NCBI GenBank assembly: GCA_965656535.1
Contig: CBFHKX010000003.1
Location: forward strand, 124,001 to 188,000
Origin: Lishizhenia sp965656535
GTDB taxonomy: Bacteria; Bacteroidota; Bacteroidia; Flavobacteriales_D; Crocinitomicaceae
DNA length: 64,000 bases
Direction of reading: 5' to 3'
Made by a program: the position numbers and the translations under genes. Positions 10,116 through 18,487 of this stretch are shown one piece after another. Position 1 is the stretch's first letter. Each line of letters starts with the position of its first letter. The notes beneath the pieces were generated by a model. That model did no database searches. It was not told the origin of the DNA and saw only the letters and a list, made by a program, of their open reading frames with translations.

Positions 10116-11816
10116 ATGAAGTGGATCAATCTTTTATTTTTTTTCATATCACTTAATGGCTTTTCTCAAACTAATACAACTCCAACTTATAATGAGTTAA
10201 TAGATTATTATTCTAACTTGGCAAAATTAAATCCAGATATTTCATTGTTTAATATGGGAGAATCTGACTATGGAGAAGCTATTTATCTTTGTGTGCTTGG
10301 AGCAGAAAATGACAGTATATCAACATTTGAATCACTTCAAGAGTCAACCACTTTATTAATAAATAACGCTATTCATGCAGGTGAACCTTGTGGTGTAAAC
10401 GCATCTATACAAATCGTAAAAGAGTATGTTGTATTAACGTCAGAAGAGAAAAAACAGTATCCAAAAATTGCCATAATACCAGCTTACAACGTTGGTGGTA
10501 TGTACAACAGAAGTAGTACTTCAAGAGCAAATCAAATTGGACCTGAGGAATATGGTTTTAGAGGAAATGCCCAAAATTTAGACTTGAATCGAGATTTTAT
10601 TAAAATGGATTCAAGAAACATGGAAGTCTTTTCTAAAATATATCACGGAATAGATCCAGACGTATTTATTGATACACATACAAGTAATGGAGCAGACTAT
10701 CAGTATACGATTACGTACATTGCATCCTTACGAGAAAGAATGTCTAATAGTTTGGCAGATATAGTTTATGATGAGATGTTACCTGAGTTAACTACAAAAA
10801 TCAAATCAAACTATAATTACGACTTATTTCCTTACATAGCAATGGCTGGTGATAGAATTCGAGAAGGTATCGTAGCCTTTAACGATTTACCACGTTATTC
10901 AATGGGGTATTGTAATTTATTTAATACCATTTCGTTTACAACAGAAACGCATATGCTTAAACCATTTGAGGAGCGTGTGAGATCTACCTTTGCATTTATA
11001 AAGGAAACCATTGAGTACATGCAAATTAATAGTGAAGCAATAGAAAAAGCGAGGGTTTTGGCCTTTAAAGAAGACAGTGCCAAGCATTTTTATACATACA
11101 ACTATGTTATAGATTCTGTTAAAAATAATAATTCTAAAATAACGTTTAAAGGATATGACTACCAAGATATTCCAAGTCAGTTAACACCGCAAAAAAGATT
11201 GTTTTACAACAGAGAAAAACCATTCGAAGATGAAATACCGTTTTATTTTCATTATTCGCCCCAAGATACGCTTCGCATACCTACTCATTATATCATTGGT
11301 AAACAAGCCAAAGATGTAATTCAAAGATTAAAGTTAAATGGGGTAGATGTAGACTTTTTTAATAAAGATACGACTGTAATTGCAAATAGAATTAAAGTAA
11401 ATTCGTATGAAACTAGAAACGCTCCATATGAGGGTCATTACTTGCATTATAACACTAAAGTGGAGAGAGCAACCCAAGCGGTGTTAATTAAAAAGGGCGA
11501 CATATTAATTAAAACAGACCAAAAGAAGCGTAAATTTATAGTGTCAGTGCTTGCTCCAGAAACGGAAGACAGTTATTTCTCCTGGAATTTTTTCGATAGT
11601 TATCTGCAACAAAAAGAATACTTTTCACCCTACGTTTTTGAAGAAAAGGCAATAGAAATTTTAGACAAAAAACCGGAATTGAAAATAGCTTATAATAAAA
11701 AGCAAAAAGAAGAAGGATTTGTCGATAGTAGGTGGAATCAGCTGTATTTTATTTATGAGAACTCTCCTTATTATGAGCCTACACATCTCATTTTACCAGT
11801 ATTTGAATTAAATTAA
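10116..11816 (+). CDS. Secreted M14-family zinc carboxypeptidase-like protein
   Basis: A 566-residue exported protein with a signal peptide (cleavage after about residue 18, GFSQ). The zinc-ligand pattern of M14 peptidases is present: H87xxE90 in NAIHAGEPCG and H188 in DTHTSNG. The substrate-binding Asn/Arg pair sits in NLDLNRD (about N158/R159), and a candidate catalytic Glu in FTTETHM (E277). The catalytic domain fills the first 300 residues. The remaining 260 are a family-specific extension that I cannot assign. Such proteins trim C-terminal residues from peptides in the periplasm or outside the cell. It follows the broken T9SS gene by 41 bp. Confidence 0.87.
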   Translation: MKWINLLFFFISLNGFSQTNTTPTYNELIDYYSNLAKLNPDISLFNMGESDYGEAIYLCVLGAENDSISTFESLQESTTLLINNAIHAGEPCGVNASIQIVKEYVVLTSEEKKQYPKIAIIPAYNVGGMYNRSSTSRANQIGPEEYGFRGNAQNLDLNRDFIKMDSRNMEVFSKIYHGIDPDVFIDTHTSNGADYQYTITYIASLRERMSNSLADIVYDEMLPELTTKIKSNYNYDLFPYIAMAGDRIREGIVAFNDLPRYSMGYCNLFNTISFTTETHMLKPFEERVRSTFAFIKETIEYMQINSEAIEKARVLAFKEDSAKHFYTYNYVIDSVKNNNSKITFKGYDYQDIPSQLTPQKRLFYNREKPFEDEIPFYFHYSPQDTLRIPTHYIIGKQAKDVIQRLKLNGVDVDFFNKDTTVIANRIKVNSYETRNAPYEGHYLHYNTKVERATQAVLIKKGDILIKTDQKKRKFIVSVLAPETEDSYFSWNFFDSYLQQKEYFSPYVFEEKAIEILDKKPELKIAYNKKQKEEGFVDSRWNQLYFIYENSPYYEPTHLILPVFELN

Positions 11817-11874
11817 GGTTTTTTGTGATTTATTAGTAGAACAATATTGATTTTCATGTTGTTGTAAAAGGAAA

Positions 11875-12648
11875 ATGAAAATTCTAAACGCAGCAATTTT
11901 AGCCTTGATTCTATCTTCATGTGCTATAGTAGGGCCCAATCAAATGGCAGTTAAACAAAAATTAGGTAGAATTTTAGACGACACCTACAATCCTGGACCT
12001 GTTGGTTTTAACCCATTTACTACAAAGGTGGTCATGGTAAACATCAATACAAGTAATATGGAAGTATCTATTGGATTACCGTCTAAAGAAGGTTTAACTA
12101 TAGAATCTGTGGTTTCTGTGTTGTATCATATTGATTCTGAAAAAATAAAGGAATTACTTACGAATACTGGATATAGATACGAAGAAACCGTAGTTTTCCC
12201 AGTGTTTAGATCTGCAGCAGCTGACGTAACCGCAAGATTTTTTGCGAAAGATTTACATAGCGGTGAGCGTTCTGTTATAGAAAAAGAAATAAAAGAAAGA
12301 ATGAAGGATCTTTTAGCAGATAGAGGAATAATTATTGAGGCTGTATTGATGAAGAGTATAAAACTCCCTCCAGGACTATATTCTTCTATTGAATCTAAAT
12401 TGGAAGCCGAGCAAGACGTTCAGCGTATGCAATTTGAACTTGAGCAAGAAAAATTAGAAGCCCAAAGAAAAGAAATTGAGGCAACCGGTGTAAAAAACTC
12501 ACAGCAAATTATTTCTGAAGGTTTGGATAGTAGGATTTTAGAGTACATGCGCATAGAAGCCTTAAAAGCGCTCTATAATTCGCCGAATTCAAAAATTATT
12601 ATTGGAAACCAAAACTCAAATTCTTCTATACTTATCGATAGTAAGTAA
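11875..12648 (+). CDS. SPFH/Band 7 (prohibitin-like) lipoprotein
   Basis: The 257-residue protein opens with a short lipoprotein signal ending LSSC. An SPFH domain follows (about residues 20-180), with the prohibitin-like PGPVGFNPFTTKV, then a charged helical segment rich in Glu/Lys (about 180-225). SPFH proteins assemble into membrane-bound cages or rings and are often linked to proteases. Anchoring by a lipid instead of a transmembrane helix suggests a periplasmic or outer-membrane location. It sits alone and ends at a good terminator. Confidence 0.82.
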   Translation: MKILNAAILALILSSCAIVGPNQMAVKQKLGRILDDTYNPGPVGFNPFTTKVVMVNINTSNMEVSIGLPSKEGLTIESVVSVLYHIDSEKIKELLTNTGYRYEETVVFPVFRSAAADVTARFFAKDLHSGERSVIEKEIKERMKDLLADRGIIIEAVLMKSIKLPPGLYSSIESKLEAEQDVQRMQFELEQEKLEAQRKEIEATGVKNSQQIISEGLDSRILEYMRIEALKALYNSPNSKIIIGNQNSNSSILIDSK

Positions 12649-12669
12649 TATAAAAATCGCATTAATATA

Positions 12670-12703
12670 AATACCTCGACATTTGTGTTGGGGTATTTTT
12701 TTA
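12670..12703 (+). terminator. Rho-independent terminator after the SPFH gene
   Basis: A 12-bp stem with two G-T pairs (12670-12681 with 12686-12697) and a TTTG loop is followed by a T-run. Confidence 0.85.
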
Positions 12704-12737
12704 TTCTATTTTTACACTAATTAGAGCTAAAAATAAG

Positions 12738-13406
12738 GTGGAAATAACCGAAGAAAAAAATAAAAAAAAAGCATGGCCAACAAAAGATGTTATGCAGCAG
12801 ATATATGCTTTAAATTTTTGGGGAGAAAATAATACACCATTTTATTCTGGCGAAGGTTCGCATGCAGAACAGATTGTAGCGCCTTACATAAAAGTAGTAC
12901 AGTCTTTTTTAAATGAGTTTAAAGGTCAGTTATCTATTTGTGATTTGGGATGTGGAGATTTTAATATTGGTCAACAATTACTTCCGTTTACCAAGCAATA
13001 TACAGCCGTAGATATAGTTCCGGAGTTAATAACCTACAATAAAAAGAAGTTTAAGTATTCTAATTTAACTTTCTCACTATTAGATATTTCTAATGATTTA
13101 TTACCCGTTGCAGATTGTGCTATTATTAGGCAAGTTTTACAACATCTATCAAATTCAGAAGTTAAGCGTATTGTTAAGAAATTAAATCAATACAAGTATA
13201 TTATCTTAACTGAGCATATATCAAACGGTGATTTTGTTCCCAATATTGATATTATTTCAGGAAGAGGAATTCGCTTAAAGAAGAATAGCGGAATTAATCT
13301 ATTTGAACCGCCATTTAATTTTAAGGCAAAACATCTTAAAAAAATAGTAACTGTAAACCTAAATGGCAAGAAAGGAAGGATAGTAACATGGCTAATTACG
13401 CTTTAA
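12738..13406 (+). CDS. Class I SAM-dependent methyltransferase
   Basis: A 222-residue protein with the Rossmann motif I LSICDLGCGDFNIG (about residues 66-79) and the following acidic strand TAVDIV. This fits a class I S-adenosylmethionine methyltransferase. The substrate is unknown. The best start is a GTG at 12738, since the next in-frame ATG would remove 18 residues; an A-rich leader precedes it. Its 3' end overlaps the convergent gene at 13396 by 11 bp, so neither has its own terminator there. Confidence 0.8.
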   Translation: MEITEEKNKKKAWPTKDVMQQIYALNFWGENNTPFYSGEGSHAEQIVAPYIKVVQSFLNEFKGQLSICDLGCGDFNIGQQLLPFTKQYTAVDIVPELITYNKKKFKYSNLTFSLLDISNDLLPVADCAIIRQVLQHLSNSEVKRIVKKLNQYKYIILTEHISNGDFVPNIDIISGRGIRLKKNSGINLFEPPFNFKAKHLKKIVTVNLNGKKGRIVTWLITL

Positions 13407-14703
13407 GATACTGTCTTAAATAACTTTTTGTAAATAATTTAAAACCTGTTTTTTTTGCGTAAAATAAATAATCATTTTCAATCTTAAGTAATTGTTCAGG
13501 TTCTCTTTGAAGTAAACTAAAGATTTGATATTCAATTAGTTTATAAAAAATAAAGGTGTAGTCTTTATATGAGTCATTAAATTTAAAAGTATTGATTAAT
13601 TCAAATGATTTTTTCGCTTCTAGGAGTCGATCTTCACATAAATTCTGAAGAGAATAACCCAATAATACAATAGCGTGTGTGTTATGTCCACTCCAGTTTG
13701 TAGGTTTTAATAGCTCTTCGTAATATTCTTTAATTAATATGGCGATTTTCTTTATATCCTTTACAATTAGTAGAGCAGGAAAAATTTCAATACTAAATAA
13801 GAAAATATCGGTTTCTTTCTTGCGCAAGTACACCATTTGACTATTCCAAATTTCTTCATATTTATCAGTGTTATTCTGCTCTTTATAAAACATTAAATTA
13901 TAAGCAAAGCATCTTCCTTTAAGTACAGGGTGAAAATTATTTTTAATTCTATCGATGGAAATTTCTGCTAAATTCTTATCAGCTGATAAATAAGTGTTAA
14001 ATCCTAATAGTAATTCATAGAATAGTTTTTCGTGACTCTCATTTTCAGCATACTGCAATGATGATTTGATAAATTTACCATAATACCCATTCAAATAAGA
14101 ATAGTCTATAAACCAATGTAAAACATTTTCTCTGAAGCTGATTATCGGAGTTAAAACAGTAATGATTTCGTTTATAGTTGTAGAATTAAGACTACGAAAC
14201 AAAAGACAAATTTGCGCAGCAAACTTTAGTCGATTTGATTCATCAAATTGCAGTAATTTAGGATCAAAAAGTATTGGGAGCGTTTCAATTTCGTTTCTGT
14301 AGACTTTAGATTTAATGATGTTAGACAATTTCATATGAAATTGAAAGGTGTGTATTTGTGTGTGTAGCCAGTCTAAATCTTCTTGAGTTATTTTAGTGTT
14401 AAGTTCAATATTCAGTACTTTTTTCCACGCATACCATTCGAGGTCACTTGCATAGGTTTTTAAATAGGCTCCGTAATTTTTATAACCTAAATATTGACAA
14501 AGGCTATTAATTGTTTTTCTTGAGGGGTTGGTTTGAGGCAAAAAACCAAAAAATCTTCGTAATGTATTATAGCTTATTTTTTCATTAATAGCATATTCAA
14601 CGGCATCTTGAAATAGCTTTAAGTCTGCAACGGATGATACTGGCGCACCAAATTGCCTGTATAAATCAAGTTTTAATTGCTGAAAGTTTTCTTTGTTATA
14701 CAT
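13396..14703 (-). CDS. Unknown 435-residue protein with HTH-like N terminus
   Basis: I do not recognise a named family. The first 90 residues include YNTLRRFFGFL, a gap, then TINSLCQYLGYKNYGAY. That layout recurs in Bacteroidota proteins that look like short helix-turn-helix regulators. The rest is predicted all-helical and rich in aromatic and charged residues, possibly TPR-like. There is no signal peptide and no membrane segment, so it is probably cytoplasmic. It stands between a convergent methyltransferase gene (11-bp overlap) and the lipoprotein genes at 14.9-16.1 kb. A role as a regulator of those neighbours is speculation. Confidence 0.6.
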   Translation of the reverse strand: MYNKENFQQLKLDLYRQFGAPVSSVADLKLFQDAVEYAINEKISYNTLRRFFGFLPQTNPSRKTINSLCQYLGYKNYGAYLKTYASDLEWYAWKKVLNIELNTKITQEDLDWLHTQIHTFQFHMKLSNIIKSKVYRNEIETLPILFDPKLLQFDESNRLKFAAQICLLFRSLNSTTINEIITVLTPIISFRENVLHWFIDYSYLNGYYGKFIKSSLQYAENESHEKLFYELLLGFNTYLSADKNLAEISIDRIKNNFHPVLKGRCFAYNLMFYKEQNNTDKYEEIWNSQMVYLRKKETDIFLFSIEIFPALLIVKDIKKIAILIKEYYEELLKPTNWSGHNTHAIVLLGYSLQNLCEDRLLEAKKSFELINTFKFNDSYKDYTFIFYKLIEYQIFSLLQREPEQLLKIENDYLFYAKKTGFKLFTKSYLRQYLKA

Positions 14704-14813
14704 ATTACCTTGGGTGATTGGAATAGGAGTTAAAATTAAACGTTTCTATCAAGTTTTCTTAAAAAAAGATGAAACAGAATTTGTATTTGAACTGTGCATG
14801 CATCAATTTTGTT

Positions 14814-14866
14814 TAAAAAAAATCAAGCCTCAGTAGTAGACACGCTATGTTCTGAGGCTTGATTTG
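14814..14866 (-). terminator. Terminator after the small lipoprotein gene
   Basis: AAATCAAGCCTCAG and its complement CTGAGGCTTGATTT flank an 18-20 nt loop. On the minus strand a T-run follows the stem, so it should end the transcript of the gene at 14938-15237. Confidence 0.8.
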
Positions 14867-14937
14867 TTAAGTTGTAGGTGTGTTATAAATTTGATTTAAG
14901 TTTAAAGCCCGTTTACTTAATTTACTCAGGAGCAAAA

Positions 14938-15237
14938 CTATCTGCACTTGTTTAGTGCTTGCATTAAGGCTTCAGTAAATTGTTTTTGACCTTCTATGTT
15001 GCTATATCTTTGTTGTATCGCATCTTCTTCGTTTTGAGCTCTTTTTAAAAGTTGAATGCTTTTGGGTAGGGCAGTAGTGTCCCCATCAATGGTCTTTTGA
15101 ATTAAATGTTGAGCTTTACATTTAAGGGTTGCAATTTTCTCGGCATCTTTCTCTAAAGAGCTAGAACAAGAGGTTGAAAATATTAGAAGCAAATATAAAA
15201 AAGGCGCTAGATTTTTTAACTGTCTCATTATTCTCAA
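14938..15237 (-). CDS. Small lipoprotein of unknown function
   Basis: A 99-residue protein with a lipoprotein signal ending FSTSC (Cys at about residue 24). A charged, probably helical mature part of about 75 residues follows, with two further Cys, one of them three residues from the end. I recognise no family. A second ATG at codon 4 (position 15228) is as good a start as the first: the likely -7 element ends only 8 bp before the first ATG. An ATGGGC-type direct repeat lies upstream. Confidence 0.65.
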   Translation of the reverse strand: MRIMRQLKNLAPFLYLLLIFSTSCSSSLEKDAEKIATLKCKAQHLIQKTIDGDTTALPKSIQLLKRAQNEEDAIQQRYSNIEGQKQFTEALMQALNKCR

Positions 15238-15245
15238 TTTGTGAA

Positions 15246-15292
15246 CAAAGAACGGAATTATTTAATGCCCCACGAGCCCATTTTTAGCCCAT
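15246..15292 (-). promoter_or_regulatory. Direct-repeat promoter element, copy 1
   Basis: On the minus strand ATGGGC-TAAAA-ATGGGC (15292-15276) lies exactly 22 bp before GTTCTTTG (15253-15246), which shares the TTTG end of the -7 box. The second ATGGGC replaces a normal -33 TTG. The same layout occurs at 16111-16157 and, less well kept, at 23395-23441. An 11-bp repeat period is typical of response-regulator sites, so this may be an activator-dependent promoter. Confidence 0.5.
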
Positions 15293-15347
15293 AAAAAAAG
15301 AAACAACATTTAATGCTGTTTCTTTTTAATGGTGTTTCGTGTAAAAA
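15276..15347. repeat. Direct repeat block A (operator plus terminator)
   Basis: About 72 bp that recur almost unchanged at 16141-16213. The block holds the ATGGGC direct repeat, the hairpin terminator of the gene at 15353 and the bases leading to that gene's end. It marks a tandem gene duplication. Confidence 0.85.
15293..15328 (-). terminator. Terminator after the 15.4-16.1 kb lipoprotein gene
   Basis: On the minus strand AAAGAAACAGCATT pairs with AATGTTGTTTCTTT (one G-T pair) and runs into a long T-tract. Confidence 0.8.
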
Positions 15348-15352
15348 TTAGG

Positions 15353-16084
15353 TTAGAATTTGTACATGTCTTTAGCTTGTTCCATAGCTTCTTTTTGCAT
15401 TTCTTTAGCTTGTTTCATAGCTTCCTCTTGCATTTCTTTAGCCGTTTCCATGGCTTGGTCAGTAAAATCTTTCGCATTATCCATAATGTCGCTCACATCA
15501 TCAAAACTTCCGCTATTTAATTCAGTATCTTCATCTAATTCACCATCCCATTTTGACGTTGTATTACCATTTGGATGAGTTCCAGAAATATCTGTCATGT
15601 ATAATTCAAAATTAACAGTCTTATCCATAATCTTACTTGCATCACCCTCTACCATACCAAACATTGAGTTTGTTACTGTAAAATTTAATGTTACTTCTGT
15701 TCCTGCTTCACTACCTAAGAAAGTGCTAACTTTTTCAGAATCTGTTGAAAGTTCTGGTGATCCGAAAGTCACACCGGCTGCGTCAAGTAATTTGAGACTT
15801 AGGTATCCCATACCCGGATCTTTTAAACCAATTTCTTCCTTTAATTTAAATGTAACAGGCAGAAGTATTCTTTCTGTTTCTCCGTCTTTAGAGTATTGTA
15901 ATTCATAACTGCCATCAGTTACCTCAATATAGTTAGACGCGATTCCTGGAACGAAAACGTCTTTCACTTCTAAAGTTTTTGCATTAGGTATACTACTGCC
16001 ACAACTTGTAACGCTAGAAAGCACAATAGAAGACAGCAAAACTGTTCCAGCTAAACTCCAAATTTTTTCTTTAAATTTTTTCAT
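15353..16084 (-). CDS. Lipoprotein with Ala/Lys/Met-rich helical tail
   Basis: A 243-residue lipoprotein with a signal ending SVTSC. The body (about residues 35-190) is beta-rich and of a type I do not recognise. The last 45 residues form an amphipathic helix of repeated 'QA-KEMQ-EAM' units ending in KDMYKF. I chose the ATG at 16084, which gives MKKFKEK and a clean signal peptide; an ATG nine codons upstream would overlap the likely transcription start. A decayed copy of its tail lies directly upstream (16217-16345) together with a copy of its terminator. The direct-repeat promoter at 16111-16157 should drive it. Confidence 0.72.
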   Translation of the reverse strand: MKKFKEKIWSLAGTVLLSSIVLSSVTSCGSSIPNAKTLEVKDVFVPGIASNYIEVTDGSYELQYSKDGETERILLPVTFKLKEEIGLKDPGMGYLSLKLLDAAGVTFGSPELSTDSEKVSTFLGSEAGTEVTLNFTVTNSMFGMVEGDASKIMDKTVNFELYMTDISGTHPNGNTTSKWDGELDEDTELNSGSFDDVSDIMDNAKDFTDQAMETAKEMQEEAMKQAKEMQKEAMEQAKDMYKF

Positions 16085-16110
16085 AATGTATATTTTGATT
16101 TTGGTTGACA

Positions 16111-16157
16111 CAAATAAACTGCGAAAAAATATATATCGCTGCCCATTTTTAGCCCAT
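16111..16157 (-). promoter_or_regulatory. Direct-repeat promoter element, copy 2
   Basis: ATGGGC-TAAAA-ATGGGC (16157-16141, minus strand) is 22 bp before TTTATTTG (16118-16111), one mismatch from TAnnTTTG. The start codon at 16084 follows after a 26-bp leader. Confidence 0.55.
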
Positions 16158-16213
16158 CACAAAAAGAAACAACATGTAATGTTCTTTCTTTTTAATGGTG
16201 TTTGGTGTAAAAA
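16141..16213. repeat. Direct repeat block B
   Basis: Second copy of the block at 15276-15347, here upstream of the lipoprotein gene and downstream of its decayed paralog. The hairpin arms are partly degraded (GTTCTTTC instead of TGTTTC), so terminator function may be weaker. Confidence 0.85.
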
Positions 16214-16216
16214 AAA

Positions 16217-16345
16217 TTAATATCCGCCTAATCCTTTCATCATTTCTTCTGTCTGCTTTTGCATATCTTCTGACATTTTTTTGGATTGTTCTTGGATATC
16301 TTTTACCATTTCTTGAGCCTCAATGGCATATTCATTTCCATAGTT
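16217..16345 (-). pseudogene. Remnant of a paralogous lipoprotein tail
   Basis: On the minus strand an open stretch of about 42 codons ends at TAA (16219-16217). It encodes a helix with QEM, KKMSEDMQKQ and EEMMKGLGGY, matching in style and position the helical tail of the lipoprotein at 15353-16084. A stop codon lies directly upstream, and no signal peptide or body remains. The repeat block just downstream matches that of the intact gene, so this is the 3' end of a tandem copy. Confidence 0.65.
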
Positions 16346-16528
16346 TTATAAGGCTTTTTAGAAAGTTCTCTTTTTTAATTGGCACTATAGCTTAGTTAAA
16401 ATTTCCACAAGATTGAAAAAAGTGTAGATATTGATTTTGACTTTTTTAAAATTTAGAAGACTTGAAAGTGGATACTTTAAATCCTTGACATTTTGTTATA
16501 TTATCATATTTTTTTTAGTACGACTAGG

Positions 16529-18487
16529 TTAATTTATTACGTATTTTAAATGCTCATAAATCATAACCATTGCAAGTGTATCTAGTTCGCAATACTTGAG
16601 TAAAGCATTTGAAATTTCTTCTCTTTCATTCTCTTCCATATCATTAAATTGCAACTTTCCATAGGCCGTAAGAGCTACTCCACCATCAGATATGTTCTCG
16701 AGTCCTGAAATTATATTATCTTTTTGCTTTTCTGTCCAATTTGAAAATAGACTTGGAAGCTGTTTATAGGGATCTATAAAACCATCCTTTTCTTTTCTTA
16801 ACCATATATGTGAATCATTGTAGTTCAAGCTAGAAAGATTTATCGAAATAATAGGCTGTGTATATTTTTCTTGTAAAAACGAACATGTGCTTAATATTGC
16901 AGGTAATATTGCTTTAATTGAGTTAGATCCTTTTGTTAGTGGATGGTAGTAATACCGTAACATGATTTGTCTAAGATCAACGAAATTTCTTTTCGGATTC
17001 CATTTTTGAACTACATTTCCGGTTGGAGTCGCGATGTTCCTAATAAATTGAATGAGTTTATGTCTGTCTTTATAATCACTTTGTTCTAATTGTTCTTTAA
17101 TTGTATTCAAAATACTGTTTTCATGAGAAGCAAATCTGAAAATTGTACCATTGTCATGATCTATTGCATCTTTTAGAGATTCGATAAATTTAAAATTTGG
17201 GAAGTCTCCTGTTTTGTTATTTAGATACTGTGATTTGTGTGTAATTTTGCCGTTCTCGTCTATCTGGTGATGTGAAAATTGAAAAGCAACTTGTTCATAG
17301 GGTTTCATGTTTTTTGTAAATGGAATTGCCACAGCACTGGTTTCAAAATCAATAAAATGAAGTGGAAACTTCCATTTTTTCATCTCTTTACTTAATTCTT
17401 TACAATTAATAAATGGTTGCTTATCTTCAGATACCGCTTTTTTTATTTGAATCCATCTTCTATCGATGGCAGTCAGTTGTTTGGAGGTATTTGTTGTATT
17501 GAAGTCAGCTTTATTTACAGTTTTAAGTAAGATTTTGCCTTTGTTTAAAAATTTTTGACCTCTGAAATTCCATATTTCAAAAATATTGGGTAATTCAAAT
17601 TCTTTTTCTGATATGTTATGCATTGTTTTGAAACAATTTTTAAAGCCTGAGAGCTTGCCTAATTTTTCTTCTTCTGGGTTTGTTTTAAATTCACAGTTCT
17701 TACATGAGCTGTAGTTAGTTGTCCAATTTGGAAAAGTATTGTTTTTTATTGTTTTTTCGAATTGATTTAGTGCTTTAGAAAATGTTAGCGATCCTTTATA
17801 GGATTGTTCGTTTAATAAAATTTCTTTGATCAAATTAGAAATGTTCACTTTTGTCAGTACAGATGTTTTTATTGCAGTTTCTGGCGAAATCAGAGTTTTT
17901 ATATTTTTCCTTTCTTTTCCCTTTTTAGGTAGTCTAATAAGTTGATTCAGTCCGTTAATTGTTGATTTCTTTGATTTATCAGCTAGAATAAAATATGACT
18001 CAATTTTTAAATGAGGCATGCAGCGTTGAATTACGTGTTTTTGAAAAGCAACATCGAAAAAATATGGCTTCCAATTACTGTAAATCTTTCCGTTCTTGCC
18101 AATAAAAGAATTTGAATTAGTTGAGTCAAATGATTTAGCTTTAACTTCTATTAGCTTTAAGGTATTGCCTTTTTTAACAATTATGTCGCTCATGACGAAC
18201 AAATTATTCATTAAGAAAGATGCTTCATATATGACTACTTCATCTTGTTTCAATAGAGTTTTGGTTTCTTCCCAAGCAGATTGGTAATCACCTCGTTGGG
18301 CTTCTAAAAAAAAACCATTAGGGTAGTGCATTCTGGCTAAGGCTTCGACTTGAAATCCACCCTCTGCCAAAGAAGCTAAGAATGAATCTTCGGAAGATCT
18401 ATTAGCGTAGCGGTCATCAAAAGTATACACGATTTTATTAGGACAACTTAGACCTATTTTAAATTTGGATTTTGTAAGTACCTTCAT
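16529..18487 (-). CDS. DUF2779-type nuclease: Cas4-like plus DEDD exonuclease
   Basis: A 652-residue protein of the DUF2779 type. The first half looks like a PD-(D/E)XK nuclease of the Cas4/RecB kind: D101 in VMSDIIVKKG, then E114 and K116 in IEVKAKS, and Q149. Four Cys (C15, C262, C265, C285) are placed like the [4Fe-4S] ligands of Cas4. The second half has the RNase H-fold exonuclease pattern: D380 and E382 in HFIDFETS, and Y632/D636 in YCELDT near the C terminus (DEDDy-like). It is the last gene of the cluster and overlaps the barrel gene by 4 bp (ATGA). DNA end-processing is inferred from the motifs. No terminator hairpin is visible in the 180 bp that follow. Confidence 0.8.
   Translation of the reverse strand: MKVLTKSKFKIGLSCPNKIVYTFDDRYANRSSEDSFLASLAEGGFQVEALARMHYPNGFFLEAQRGDYQSAWEETKTLLKQDEVVIYEASFLMNNLFVMSDIIVKKGNTLKLIEVKAKSFDSTNSNSFIGKNGKIYSNWKPYFFDVAFQKHVIQRCMPHLKIESYFILADKSKKSTINGLNQLIRLPKKGKERKNIKTLISPETAIKTSVLTKVNISNLIKEILLNEQSYKGSLTFSKALNQFEKTIKNNTFPNWTTNYSSCKNCEFKTNPEEEKLGKLSGFKNCFKTMHNISEKEFELPNIFEIWNFRGQKFLNKGKILLKTVNKADFNTTNTSKQLTAIDRRWIQIKKAVSEDKQPFINCKELSKEMKKWKFPLHFIDFETSAVAIPFTKNMKPYEQVAFQFSHHQIDENGKITHKSQYLNNKTGDFPNFKFIESLKDAIDHDNGTIFRFASHENSILNTIKEQLEQSDYKDRHKLIQFIRNIATPTGNVVQKWNPKRNFVDLRQIMLRYYYHPLTKGSNSIKAILPAILSTCSFLQEKYTQPIISINLSSLNYNDSHIWLRKEKDGFIDPYKQLPSLFSNWTEKQKDNIISGLENISDGGVALTAYGKLQFNDMEENEREEISNALLKYCELDTLAMVMIYEHLKYVIN

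Noticed and set aside
16195..16395. Plus-strand frame of 66 codons
   Set aside because: It lies antisense to the decayed lipoprotein tail and has no promoter, leader or family resemblance.
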